Shown: one piece after another, positions 1-7,769 of the stretch
Layout of the letters: each line of letters begins with the position of its first letter
Numbering within the stretch: the stretch's first letter is position 1
Assembly: GCA_026770595.1 (NCBI GenBank)
Contig: MU634672.1
Location: forward strand, 1-10,835
Direction of reading: 5' to 3'
DNA from: Ochromonadaceae sp. CCMP2298
Lineage: Eukaryota; Sar; Synurophyceae; Ochromonadales; Ochromonadaceae
Length of the DNA: 10,835 nucleotides
The notes under the pieces: generated by a model
Told to the model about the DNA's origin: nothing
What the model saw: the letters and a program-made list of their open reading frames with translations, nothing else
The model's database searches: none
Program-made: the position numbers and the translations under genes

Positions 1-80
1 TTTGTTAACCCTTTCCAGACCTTTACTTAGTAAATAAATTCATTTACTTGTAAAGGAATCATTTACTTTTATTTACGCTG
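1..80. other. AT-rich stretch, probably intronic or intergenic
   Basis: The first 80 bases are strongly AT-rich, have stops in all forward frames, and contain several copies of TTTACTT (near 22, 43 and 61). No gene is visible. It may be an intron of the gene that ends near 757, or upstream sequence. Confidence 0.4.
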
Positions 81-83
81 ACC

Positions 84-207
84 ATGCCGGTGCTACTCCA
101 TACACGGACAGTTCTTCTGGAATTTTTGCATAGAGCTGAAGACCCACTGGGAATTCTTCAGGATGCACCTCTCGTCTGTTCACACTCCTGACCGCGTTTT
201 AACCCCT
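84..207 (+). other. possible upstream exon of the membrane-anchor gene (frame unresolved)
   Basis: Two overlapping frames are open here, and each can be joined in phase 0 to the exon at 281. One frame runs to a GTACTT donor at 208, the donor type also seen in intron 1 of the Deg1 gene. The other starts with ATG at 84 and would need a GTCTGT donor at 174; its protein (LLEFLHRAEDPLGILQDAPL) looks more natural, but the donor is weaker. I cannot choose between them from sequence alone, and neither may be right. Confidence 0.25.
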
Positions 208-280
208 GTACTTCCACCGCTGCCCCTCCCTCTCCCTTTCTCGCCATCTTTATGCTGTTCTGCTCTCCTGCTCCCCGCAG

Positions 281-757
281 GCCGTGGAGCTGGGCTGGAC
301 CCCCACCGACATGGACAGCCCCATCCGCTGGCACGAGATCGCGCTCAGCTTCGACGCCATCATGGCTCAAGGGGATGCAGACTTCAGCGGGCCAGCGCCC
401 GCACTCGGCCCGCAGTCCTTCCTCCCAACACTGCTCCTGCCATCGCTGCTCGTCTGCGCCGGATTGCTGGCAGCCTGGGCTCTTCTCGCGCTGAAAAGGA
501 AGCTCCTACCGACCTCTTCCAACCACGCCTACCAGCAGATAGCAACACGTAAGCAACCACATGTGGATAGACTTTAGCAAGCAATTACTCCTCCTATGTA
601 TGGACGGATTGGCTGTTGCGACCATTTTTGATAAGCTGATACATAGTTGCGAATAATTAGATTCACGATTGCATGTATAGGCGAATATTTTTTAAACTTA
701 ATTTACAGCATCATCATTGATACCTCTTTATGTATTTCTTTTTCTCAGAACTCTAGA
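281..757 (+). CDS. 3' end of an unrecognised gene: C-terminal single-pass membrane anchor (partial)
   Basis: I do not recognise the family. A pyrimidine-rich tract ending in CAG at 278-280 is a good splice acceptor, and an open frame follows from 281 (AVELGWTPTDMD...). About 30 polar, non-repetitive residues precede a Pro/Gly-rich linker, then a hydrophobic stretch of about 20 residues (LPTLLLPSLLVCAGLLAAWA, roughly 424-483), then a basic stop-transfer KRK. This looks like a type I membrane protein with a short cytosolic tail. The tail contains AYQQI, which fits the YxxPhi endosomal/lysosomal sorting pattern. Two ends are possible. Without splicing, translation runs to the stop at 575-577. 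With an intron 549-748 (donor GTAAGC, acceptor TTTTTCTCAG), the tail ends after two more codons at the TAG at 755-757. The second has good splice sites and is used for the coordinates. Upstream exons are uncertain; two alternatives lie within 84-207. The protein start is outside the window or unresolved. Confidence 0.5.
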
Positions 758-910
758 CTCAAGCGACACTCAGAAACGAAGTCAGAAGTTTTGGGGGTGG
801 GAAGATGGGACCTTTGGCCAGGTCAGCAGAAGAGGGATGAGCAGAAAGGAGGCATCTCAATGTAAACACTCACAACGCACAAGTCGCGAGAGGGCGGACA
901 ATTGGAGGGC
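578..910. other. Spacer between the membrane-anchor gene and the Deg1 gene
   Basis: This 333-bp stretch probably holds the last intron and 3' UTR of the left gene and the promoter/5' UTR of the protease gene. It is AT-rich from about 600 to 745 and turns purine-rich (G/A) from about 780 to 905, just before the protease ATG. The short open frames inside it do not resemble proteins. I see no convincing TATA box or poly(A) signal. Confidence 0.5.
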
Positions 911-2671
911 ATGAGGAGTCCGCTCATCTGCTTCCTATTGTGCAGCCTGGCGTCAGCGTGGAAGCTGCCTTCGCTAGCAGCGTTCCATGATGTACGCCAA
1001 GGTCTGGATCGGTTTTCTCACGGTATATACCCAGAGAAGTTGAAGCACAGCATCGCCGCAGTCCTTCTGTCAGGCTCTCTACTGGTCCAACCATGTAGTG
1101 CCTCGGACGTTAATGCGATACAAGCGTCGGAAGGTACTTTATGACGCTGATGTTGATGTGACACATCGCACCAGATCCTCACGCGTGCACCCGCAGCTGA
1201 CTCCTTGCTCCTGCTTCTTCTCTTCTCTGCAGACCAGGTCATTTCGCTTTTCGATAGGATAACTCCATCGGTGGTTTACATCAACACTTTCACTGAGCGT
1301 GTCGATGGTTTCAATATGAACGTCCTGGAAGTGCCGATTGGCTCAGGAACTGGTTTCGTGTGGGATAATGAAGGTATGTGACGATGTGACCTGCGTGGGA
1401 GAAGACAGGTGCTCCGTTTGCACTGTTCATTGTGCTAAAGTAATCTCTTGCTCCCTACACAGGGCACATCGTCACCAACTACCACGTGATCCGGAACGCG
1501 AAGTCAGCGAAGGTGATCATCACGAGCCAGGACGGCAAGGCGACGAAAACCTTTCGAGCACAGGTTGCGGGCGTTGATCCCGACAAAGACGTCGCTGTAA
1601 GACCTACCTACCTACTCCAAGTGTTGATACCTGCTCTGATACTCTCAACTGATATGTATTCAACCCTATTCTTTAGGTGTTGACGGTGGGCGGCAAGTCC
1701 TCGTTCAGACCCGTGCCCGTGACGCAGGGCAGCTCTTCTAACCTGAGAGTGGGACAGTTCGTAATGGCTATCGGGAACCCATTCGGTCTAGATCACAGCC
1801 TATCGACGGGCGTGGTGAGCGGCCTGGGAAGGGAGATGCGCTCGCCAAGCAACAAGCCCATCAGCAATGTCATCCAGACAGACGCCGCAATCAACCCTGG
1901 CAACTCTGGCGGACCACTGCTGGATAGCGCTGGCCGCCTGATCGGTATGAACACGGCCATTTACACGCAGTCTGGCACCTCAGCAGGAGTTGGATTTTCA
2001 ATCCCGGTTGACACCCTCAAGTATGAGGTCGACACTCTCATCAGGGACGGCCGCATAGTAAGGCCTGTCATCGGTGTCTCATATCTGGACAGCTCGCAGG
2101 CCAAGGTAAGGCTCACATTGCCCAGCACTCGTCTTATATGTGGCCTCTAACCTGCTATCCTGCTCTGTCCCCTGCACTTCTCTACTCGCGCTCGACTGAC
2201 TCGCCATCTCTCTCACCATGCTCTCTCACCATGCAGCTGCTGGGCATCCGCAAGGGCATTCTGGTGCTTGAATCGCCCGTGGGATCGCCCGCCCAGATGG
2301 CAGGCATCCGCGGCACCACACGCAACGCTGGCTTTCGCGGGGGCGGCAACGGGTACGACAGCATTCGCCTGGGCGACATCATCGTGCGCATCGACGACGA
2401 CGATGTGGCGAATGAGTCCGACCTGTTCAAGGCCATCGAGAAGCACGCAGTGGGGGACGAGGTGTCCCTCAAGGTGCTAAGACAGCAGGGCCAGGGCTTG
2501 TCGGGGCTGTCGGGGCAGGCTGTGGACAGTGTAGAGGAGGGGGAGGACTCTGGCGAGCAGAGTGCACTGCGCGATGGATCTCGCATGGCGCCGCGCTCGG
2601 AGGAGTTTGTGGACATCAAACTGAAGCTATCCGCCCCACAGCAGGCAGTGGCGGCAAGTATAAAAGCATAG
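911..2671 (+). CDS. DEG1-like: Deg1/HtrA-type plastid serine protease with one PDZ domain
   Basis: Five exons: 911-1133, 1233-1373, 1463-1596, 1677-2105 and 2237-2671. Intron phases are 1, 1, 0, 0 and all introns are GT-AG. The product has 453 residues. It is an ATP-independent trypsin-fold protease expected to degrade and refold damaged thylakoid-lumen proteins, including photosystem II subunits, as plant Deg1 does. Catalytic residues are visible: His129 in TNYHV, Asp164 in DKDVAV and Ser243 in NPGNSGGP. The VPIGSGTGFVWD and AIGNPFGLDH segments are typical of plant/algal Deg1. One PDZ domain follows (about 295-440), with a 38-residue Gly/Ser/acidic insertion (about 393-430) before its last strand (FVDIKLKL). 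The N-terminus shows a signal peptide (cleavage after ASA16, with Trp17 next), a transit-peptide-like stretch to about 46, and a second hydrophobic segment ending PCSA64. That suggests ER, plastid and lumen targeting in turn. ATG 911 is chosen because it opens this signal peptide. Deg5 or Deg8 are alternatives, but Deg5 lacks a PDZ domain. Confidence 0.95.
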
Positions 2672-2678
2672 CACCACA

Positions 2679-2770
2679 GTAGGACTGCAGAGCGGCAGGA
2701 CAGTAGGGCAGCACAGCACGGCAGGGCAGCAGGGCAGCACGGCAGTGCAGCAGTGCAGTAGTGCAGCAGG
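2679..2770 (+). repeat. GCAG/GCAGCA-rich imperfect minisatellite
   Basis: Immediately after the Deg1 stop codon lies about 90 bp of degenerate short repeats built on GGCAG, GCAGCA and GTGCAGCA. Copies are irregular, so it looks like slippage-prone low-complexity DNA in the 3' UTR. The antisense reading frame through it (Cys/Ala/Leu-rich) is an artefact of the repeat. Confidence 0.7.
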
Positions 2771-2939
2771 GGACCTACAGCAGGTCTATCGCGGAGTCCC
2801 GAACACCGGAACTCCCCACACAAGCACAACAGTATGTGCGTTTCACGCAACCAATCTTAAACGGAACTTGGTTTATCTTACATGCGCCCGAGAATTTTGG
2901 GGGAATGTGGGGGACTAAACTGAAAATCGCTGCTACCGG

Positions 2940-2967
2940 TATGATAAAAACTGTTATGATAAAACTG
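2940..2967 (+). repeat. 15-bp direct repeat in the convergent spacer
   Basis: Two adjacent copies of TATGATAAAA followed by ACTG (at 2940 and 2955) lie in the AT-rich part of the spacer between the convergent Deg1 and FMO genes. The ATAAAA core could serve 3'-end formation on the + strand, but this is a guess. Confidence 0.5.
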
Positions 2968-3051
2968 CTCTCGTCCCGCTAGACTATGCCGATCAGTAGC
3001 CAGCAGCCGGAAGTACTAGGATCGTGCCTGAGATGGAGTTTGCTGGATCTC

Positions 3052-5691
3052 TTAGAAGTTGTTGGGCTGGAACTGCTTGAAGCCCAGCAGCGACAGAAGC
3101 TTGGCCAGGGCCAGGAAGAAAACTGGGAAAGAGGTGGTGGGGGGATTGGGGCAAGGAAGGTTAGACGGGCTGGTGAGTTCGGTGGGTCACGAGGGATTGT
3201 AGAGGCACGTGTGTGTGCATATGTGCATGAGGGACATGGGTGCAAGGGAGAAGGGCGTAAGCACCTGTGACACAGGACTCCAGCAGGTCGCCCACTGGCT
3301 GACGCAACAGCACCGCCTCGGCGCGCACTGGGTCTGCCCCCGGTCCGCGCAGACGATACTGGTGCACGGTGAAGGGACCGAAAAAGATCTTAAACCACAG
3401 CAGCGGCTTGTTGAGCAGCAGCTGGCGCAGAGGCGGCATCGCGCCAATAATCTAAGCGCAGTAATGTTCAGCAGAATGTATTGAGTGAGCTCGCGCATGT
3501 TGTACATAATGCATAATAAAACATTCATACTGCATAATGATCATTGTATATAGCAATAGCAATTGTATATTTAGTATTATTGTAGCATATAACAATGGTA
3601 CTACATACGTACTGCATACATATTATATACTGCATACATATTGCAAACATATTGCATATTGCATACTCGTTGTCCGTGTGTCCCACCTACCTCTGCAATC
3701 CCGTCGCAGTAGAGCTGGTAGTCCACTAGGCCCTTCACGCGATGGGCGTCATGGCCGAAGCGCTTCTCCCAGTTCAGCTGGTCAACTTTCGCCACCTCCA
3801 TCATGTGCGCCTTGTCGGGCAGGCTGGAGGTTGTAGGGGTGTATGGGTACAGTATACGGTGTGGGTATGGTATGGTGTGGGTAAGGTATGGGTCGGGTGC
3901 TGGGTGAGGTGGGTAGGGAAACAATGCGGAAGAGTCCTAGCGCTCCTTACGAGGCACGTCGGTCAGTGCTATTAGCATCACATGTCCTACCTGATGTCTC
4001 CACTGATCGCCATGGTCCACAGCCGAGCCTGCATCTCTGCGGTGGGCGGGATGGAGCCGAACGCGGGGCGCGCGAAGCCGAAGAATCCGATTTCGGTCGG
4101 AAAGTCGACGGAGATCACCTGCTTGAAGTTCAGACGCGGGTTCATGCCTGCAGGTACATAAAGATCAGGTTGTGAGAAGGAGTTGAGGTTATGGATGCTA
4201 TGTGTGGATATATGGATGCTGTGATGTAGAGATGTAGTGATGATGTAGTGGTGTAGTGGTGTAGTGGTGGTGTAGTGGTGGCATCTGCCTCGTGCCCTTC
4301 AGTTACCTGCGTGGTTCAGCTCGGGGTGGTGCTTGTCGAGGAAGGGGAAGGTGTTGCGGAACCCGGTGCAGGCCACGATAGCATCGCAAGGGAACTGCCG
4401 CCCGTCGTCGAACACAGCTTTGTCCGCAGTGAGCGTGAAGGAGGAGCCTCTGAACAGCTGCGCGTCGCGGAGGACCATCGCAGCCACGAATCCCTCGTTC
4501 TTGCAGCCGAACTTGGAGAAGGCGGACGTGCCCTGCTCTAGATTCAGCTCCCTGATTTTTGCAAGCACCCGCCCCTCGTCGCTCTTGGGCTGCAGCAGGC
4601 TGAAAGCCCTCTTGGTGAGCTGGTTGGTGTATCCGATCAGGTCGCCCAGGATGTACGGGTTGGAATACCGGCAGCGATTGGTGTTTAAATCTGTGACCCG
4701 ACCATCGCTCTGGATGCGGGGGATTATGTGCCCGTGCTTGCCGCGGATGGCGATGCCGCACGTCGCAGCGACCTTGGATATTTCGTTGCAGATGTCGGAT
4801 CCTGACTAAGGGTGGTGTAAGAGAGCGTAAGGAAGGTGTAAGGTGGTGTTAGAGAGCGTAAGAGGGCAGTAGGGTGGTGTAAGAGAGTGTAAGAGAGGGT
4901 AAGAGAGTGTTAGGGTGGTGGAAGATGGTGTAAGAGAGCGGTAGGGTGTGTTAGACAGATAAGCCGAAGAGGTAAGCTGGGAATTCGTATAGAATAGAGC
5001 AATCTTACCTCCCCAGCGCCCACGACCAGCACGTGCTTGCCCTTGAATCCCTCGGCGTCTTTGTAGCTCTCCGAGTGCACGATGCGGCCCTTGAATAGCT
5101 CCTGCCCGGGGAAGTGGGGCAGCGACGAGAAGTTGTTCGTGCCAGTGCAGATCGCGATCGCGTCGAAGGCATGCACTTCGAGCTCGGCGATGGTGTGGTC
5201 CTCTGTCACTTCGACGCAGCGCTCTGAACCCTCGTAGGGGCGGCCCGGCAGCACGCTGACCAGCCATTTGCCCGTCTCAGCACACTTTCTCACCTCCTGC
5301 ACCCCGCAGCTCAAGTGGATGTGCGGTAGCAGCCCGTGTCGGTCGGCGAAGCCGCGGAGATAGTCCAGGTACTCCTGAAGTAAGTGGTGAAAAGTCAGTA
5401 AGAATGGTTGTTAATATGGTAATACGAAGGGCGGGTACTCTTGCAGATAGTGTAGGTAGGTACCTCCGCCGACCAGAACTTGGGTCGGTCCTCCTTCCCG
5501 TCCGAGTGGTCTGACCAAGCCGTCAACAGACTGCTCGTTGTCAGAATCGTGTTCTTATACGACTTAAGGTACACTCCACCTATCTGAGGCAGCAGTTCGT
5601 AGCACTCGAACGTGTGCCCAGCAGCTTTAAGCTCTTTCATCACCACCAGCCCTGATGCACCAGACCCTATCACACAGACAGATTTCGACAT
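3052..5691 (-). CDS. Flavin-containing monooxygenase (class B, animal/plant FMO family)
   Basis: Seven exons on the minus strand: 5691-5464, 5374-5009, 4805-4307, 4147-3991, 3823-3691, 3451-3265 and 3122-3052. Phases are 0, 0, 1, 2, 0, 1 and all joins are GT-AG, giving 546 residues, close to the roughly 530 usual for FMOs. FMOs use FAD, NADPH and O2 to oxygenate soft nucleophiles (N or S) in small molecules. Visible motifs: FAD-binding GSGASG (9-14), the FMO signature FKGRIVHSESY (170-180), NADPH-binding GAGESG (195-200), an ACTGF segment (343-347), then GFARP and EMQAR and the late YRLRGPG motif typical of the family. The last 23 residues (FFLALAKLLSLLGF... ending PNNF) are hydrophobic and may be a membrane-associated tail, as in ER-bound animal FMOs. 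There is no N-terminal signal peptide. The substrate cannot be told from sequence. Introns 2-5 are filled with different simple repeats. Confidence 0.95.
3500..3670 (-). repeat. AT-rich TGCATA-type repeats in FMO intron 5
   Basis: Intron 5 (3690-3452) is much more AT-rich than the exons. It contains two exact copies of TACTGCATACATATT (3610-3624 and 3628-3642), followed by further GCATATT/GCAAACATATT copies, and CATA/CATAATG words near 3500-3540. It looks like microsatellite-derived DNA. Confidence 0.65.
3828..3925 (-). repeat. TACCC/CCATAC-rich simple repeat in FMO intron 4
   Basis: On the + strand this part of intron 4 (3990-3824) is an irregular array of GGTATGG, GTGTGGGTA and GGTGGGTA. 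On the transcribed strand it is pyrimidine-rich with repeated CCATACC and TTACCC words running to the CCTCCAG acceptor. Confidence 0.6.
4200..4283 (-). repeat. CCACTACA tandem repeats in FMO intron 3
   Basis: On the + strand this part of intron 3 (4306-4148) is a run of TGTAGTGG/TGATGTAG units, best preserved around 4230-4282. On the transcribed strand it is an array of CCACTACAC. Confidence 0.7.
4809..4955 (-). repeat. CTCTCTTACAC minisatellite in FMO intron 2
   Basis: Much of intron 2 (5008-4806) consists of variants of GTAAGAGAG and TAGGGTGGTG on the + strand, that is CTCTCTTAC and CACCACCCTA in the transcript. Roughly ten CTCTCTTAC/CTCTCTAAC-like units occur. They extend almost to the acceptor and probably act as an oversized polypyrimidine tract. 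Confidence 0.7.
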
Positions 5692-6249
5692 ATTGATATG
5701 TTGTGATTAAAACTTCACTTTTGTGTCCAGGAAGTCTGGCAAAGTGGAACCATGTAGGTTCCTATCACCTGTGTTCGCTGCGTGAGGATCGGCTCAATCC
5801 ACAATGGTCGGCATCCGCTGTGAGGATGCCGAACAGCGGATGCAACGAAGAGTGTGGATTGAAAAAGCAAAGACATTCCCGACTTCCAAAGAGGGGCAAA
5901 GGGGACAAAGTTCCCATTTTGTCCCTGCTGGCGTCTTTATTTTTAGTGGTCACCACTTGTTGGGGAATTGTGTGACACAAATAGGCGTATAAGCCGTTTA
6001 TACCAATATTATCACTGTAATTACCATGGTACACTGCCGCAAAACATCGACCCGGGAAGCACGAACCCCCGACATCTGCGAACACCACAAAATTCTTGGG
6101 GCCGAGAGGAGCCCACACAGCATCTGGCATCTCTCTCCAAAGAGCTCCCCGACACCAGCTTTCCAAGCCTTGCCGCAGCAGATAGAACTTGTCTTCCCCT
6201 TCCGATATTTCAGTCTTGATCCCTTCTGAGCCGTCTGCATTTGCTGAAC
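5692..6249. promoter_or_regulatory. Divergent promoter region between FMO (-) and RPSA (+)
   Basis: This 558-bp spacer lies between two head-to-head start codons, so it should contain both promoters and 5' UTRs. No protein-like frame is seen. It holds a nested inverted repeat (5794-5862). Close to the RPSA start the sequence becomes C/T-rich (CTTCCCCTTCC, CCCTTCTG), reminiscent of ribosomal-protein 5' UTRs. No TATA box stands out, so promoter function is inferred from position. Confidence 0.5.
5794..5862. repeat. Nested inverted repeat (potential long hairpin)
   Basis: Two pairs of perfect arms are nested. The outer pair is TCAATCCACA (5794-5803) with TGTGGATTGA (5853-5862). The inner pair is GCATCCGCTGT (5811-5821) with ACAGCGGATGC (5833-5843), around an 11-nt loop. 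The segments between outer and inner arms (7 and 9 nt) do not pair well. The whole could fold into one interrupted stem of 21 pairs in DNA or RNA. No target-site duplication is visible at the flanks. Confidence 0.75.
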
Positions 6250-7173
6250 ATGTCTACGTCCCTCCCCACTGTACTCCAGCCCAAGTAAGAAGCGCGAGCA
6301 ACTGCTCCTCCGGCATTGCGGATAAAACCTTCTCCGATTTCCCCCGTCTCACCTTTGCCTCGCTCCGTTCCATCCACTAATTTTAGGGAGGAAGACATCG
6401 TAAAGATGTTGTCCGCCGAGGTGCACATCGGCACGACCAACTCTGATTCCAACATGGGCGACTACATCTGGAAGAGGCGCGCCGACGGCCTCCACATCAT
6501 GAACCTAGGCAAGACCTGGGAGAAGCTCATGACTGCCGCCAGGATCATCACCGCTATTGAGAACCCTCAGGACGTGGTGGTCATCTCCGCCCGCCCCTAC
6601 GGCCAGCGCGCCGTGCTCAAGTTCGCCCAGTACACTGGCGCGCAGTGCATCGCCGGCCGCTTCACCCCCGGTACCTTCACTAACCAGATCACCAAGCAGT
6701 TCAGAGAGCCCCGCCTGCTGATCATCACGGATCCCAGGATCGACTCCCAGGCCGTGAAGGAGGCTTCGTATTCGAATATCCCCGTGATCGCCTTCTGCGA
6801 CTCGGACTCCCCCCTGAAGTACATTGACTGCGCCATCCCCGGCAACAACAAGGGCCGCCTGTCTATCGGCCTGCTCTACTGGCTGCTAGCGAGAGAGGTG
6901 CTGCGCATGAGAGGCACGATTAGCAGATCCACTTGGGACGTGCCGGTGGATCTGTTCTTTTACAGAGACCCCGAAGAGCTGGAGAAGATGGAGGAGGTTG
7001 CTGCCCAGGAGGCCGCCATGGTGAACTGGAACAAGGACCTGCCCGCACCGCCCGCAGACGCCTTCGAGGCCGCCGCTGAGGTCGTTGCCTTCGACCCCGC
7101 CACCGGTGCCGTGGTCCCCCCCGCTGCCCCTGTTGAGGGTGGCTGGGACACCTCCGCGTCGGCCGGCTGGTAA
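6250..7173 (+). CDS. RPSA: 40S ribosomal protein SA (uS2 family)
   Basis: Two exons, 6250-6284 and 6387-7173, joined across a 102-nt phase-2 intron (GTAAGA donor, TTTTAG acceptor) give 273 residues. uS2/RPSA sits on the head-body junction of the cytosolic 40S subunit and is needed for late small-subunit maturation. The family is unmistakable: [71 protein letters not shown], then [12 protein letters not shown] and FFYRDPEE. The short first exon ([11 protein letters not shown]) is required, because the main exon alone has no ATG at the family's usual N-terminus and the join recreates [10 protein letters not shown]. The C-terminal tail is Ala/Pro-rich, ends in GGW...GW, and lacks the repeated acidic-Trp motifs of the animal laminin-receptor form. 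Transcribed away from FMO. Confidence 0.97.
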
Positions 7174-7769
7174 TCGATGCGGCAGCTAGCGTCCAGAGCT
7201 AACCACCTCCCGAATTGGAGAGGTGCGCGTTGTACATGACACAAGTAGTAGCAGCAGGAGGATTCTTGTTTTTTAATTGAAAGAAATGGGAGATGACAAT
7301 AACCGAATTTTTATGCAGTACCGAGACGACTCATGGTAACTGGTGCAAACGTTGGAAGGCGTGATCTACGCAGACAGATGTCAGTTGCGCATAGAAGATA
7401 TTCCAGATCTACACTTTAAAGGGCAAACTTAAGGTGCCCTATTCATTTGTGGAAGCGACGGCATCCTTAAGATTAAATATTTGAGCGTGATGTGTTACTT
7501 CTACTGCCCTATCCTATATGCATAAGTTACATTTCATTTCTCATCTTGTATCCGACTTGGGTTTAACCGACTTGCATTCAAACTGTTACATTTCTCGGAG
7601 ACTTCATTCTTGCCTATCGAAAGCTGTTCACCACAGCTCTCTCCCTGAGCAAGGGCAGAGAGAGCATTGCGATTGCAGCTGCAGCAGTTCTGCCGACGCT
7701 TGTCTTGTTGTTAAGGCGGTGGCGCTTGCTGTGCAGTTCCTTCATTCAAGTCGTCTGCCGTAGGCAGTC
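7174..7769. other. Spacer between RPSA and TMEM231
   Basis: This 596-bp stretch should hold the RPSA 3' UTR and the TMEM231 promoter. No protein-like frame or RNA gene is recognised. The first 150 bases include a T-rich run near 7268-7278. An imperfect hairpin built on GCTCTCTC and GAGAGAGC lies at 7636-7665. The sequence just before the TMEM231 ATG is not distinctive. Confidence 0.5.
7636..7665. repeat. Small imperfect hairpin
   Basis: GCTCTCTC and GAGAGAGC are complementary 8-mers about 14 nt apart, with CCT and AGG extending the stem after a 2-3 nt bulge. It lies about 105 bp upstream of the TMEM231 ATG. Function unknown; it may be chance. Confidence 0.4.

Larger units (their letters stand above)
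2672..3051. other. Convergent 3' spacer between Deg1 (+) and FMO (-)
   Basis: This 380-bp stretch holds the 3' UTRs of both neighbours, with the GCAG minisatellite on the left and the TATGATAAAA direct repeat in the middle. No coding sequence is supported. If each transcript ran about 200 nt past its stop, the two would overlap tail to tail. Confidence 0.6.

Noticed and set aside
2656-2672. TATAAAAG as a TATA box
   Set aside because: It is part of the last codons of Deg1 (SIKA-stop), with no + strand gene starting downstream.
2182-2850. 222-residue minus-strand open frame across the Deg1 last exon and the GCAG repeat
   Set aside because: It is antisense to a clear PDZ-coding exon and its N-terminal part is made only of the repeat (Cys/Ala/Leu-rich). 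No family resemblance.
4333-4809. 158-residue plus-strand open frame
   Set aside because: It is antisense to FMO exon 3 and crosses its intron boundary; the FMO reading has all family motifs.
5765-6166. 133-residue minus-strand open frame in the FMO-RPSA spacer
   Set aside because: It crosses the nested inverted repeat, has low-complexity composition and no recognisable domain. It also lies upstream of the FMO start without splice signals that would join it in frame.
6316-6386. In-frame extension upstream of the RPSA main exon starting [11 protein letters not shown]
   Set aside because: This is intron sequence. Joining 6284 to 6387 recreates the family N-terminus [10 protein letters not shown], whereas the extension is unlike any RPSA.
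7336-7351. Possible RFX X-box (GTAACTGGTGCAAAC) upstream of TMEM231
   Set aside because: It matches the two half-sites only partly and lies over 400 bp from the start codon. RFX control of cilia genes is not established for algae.
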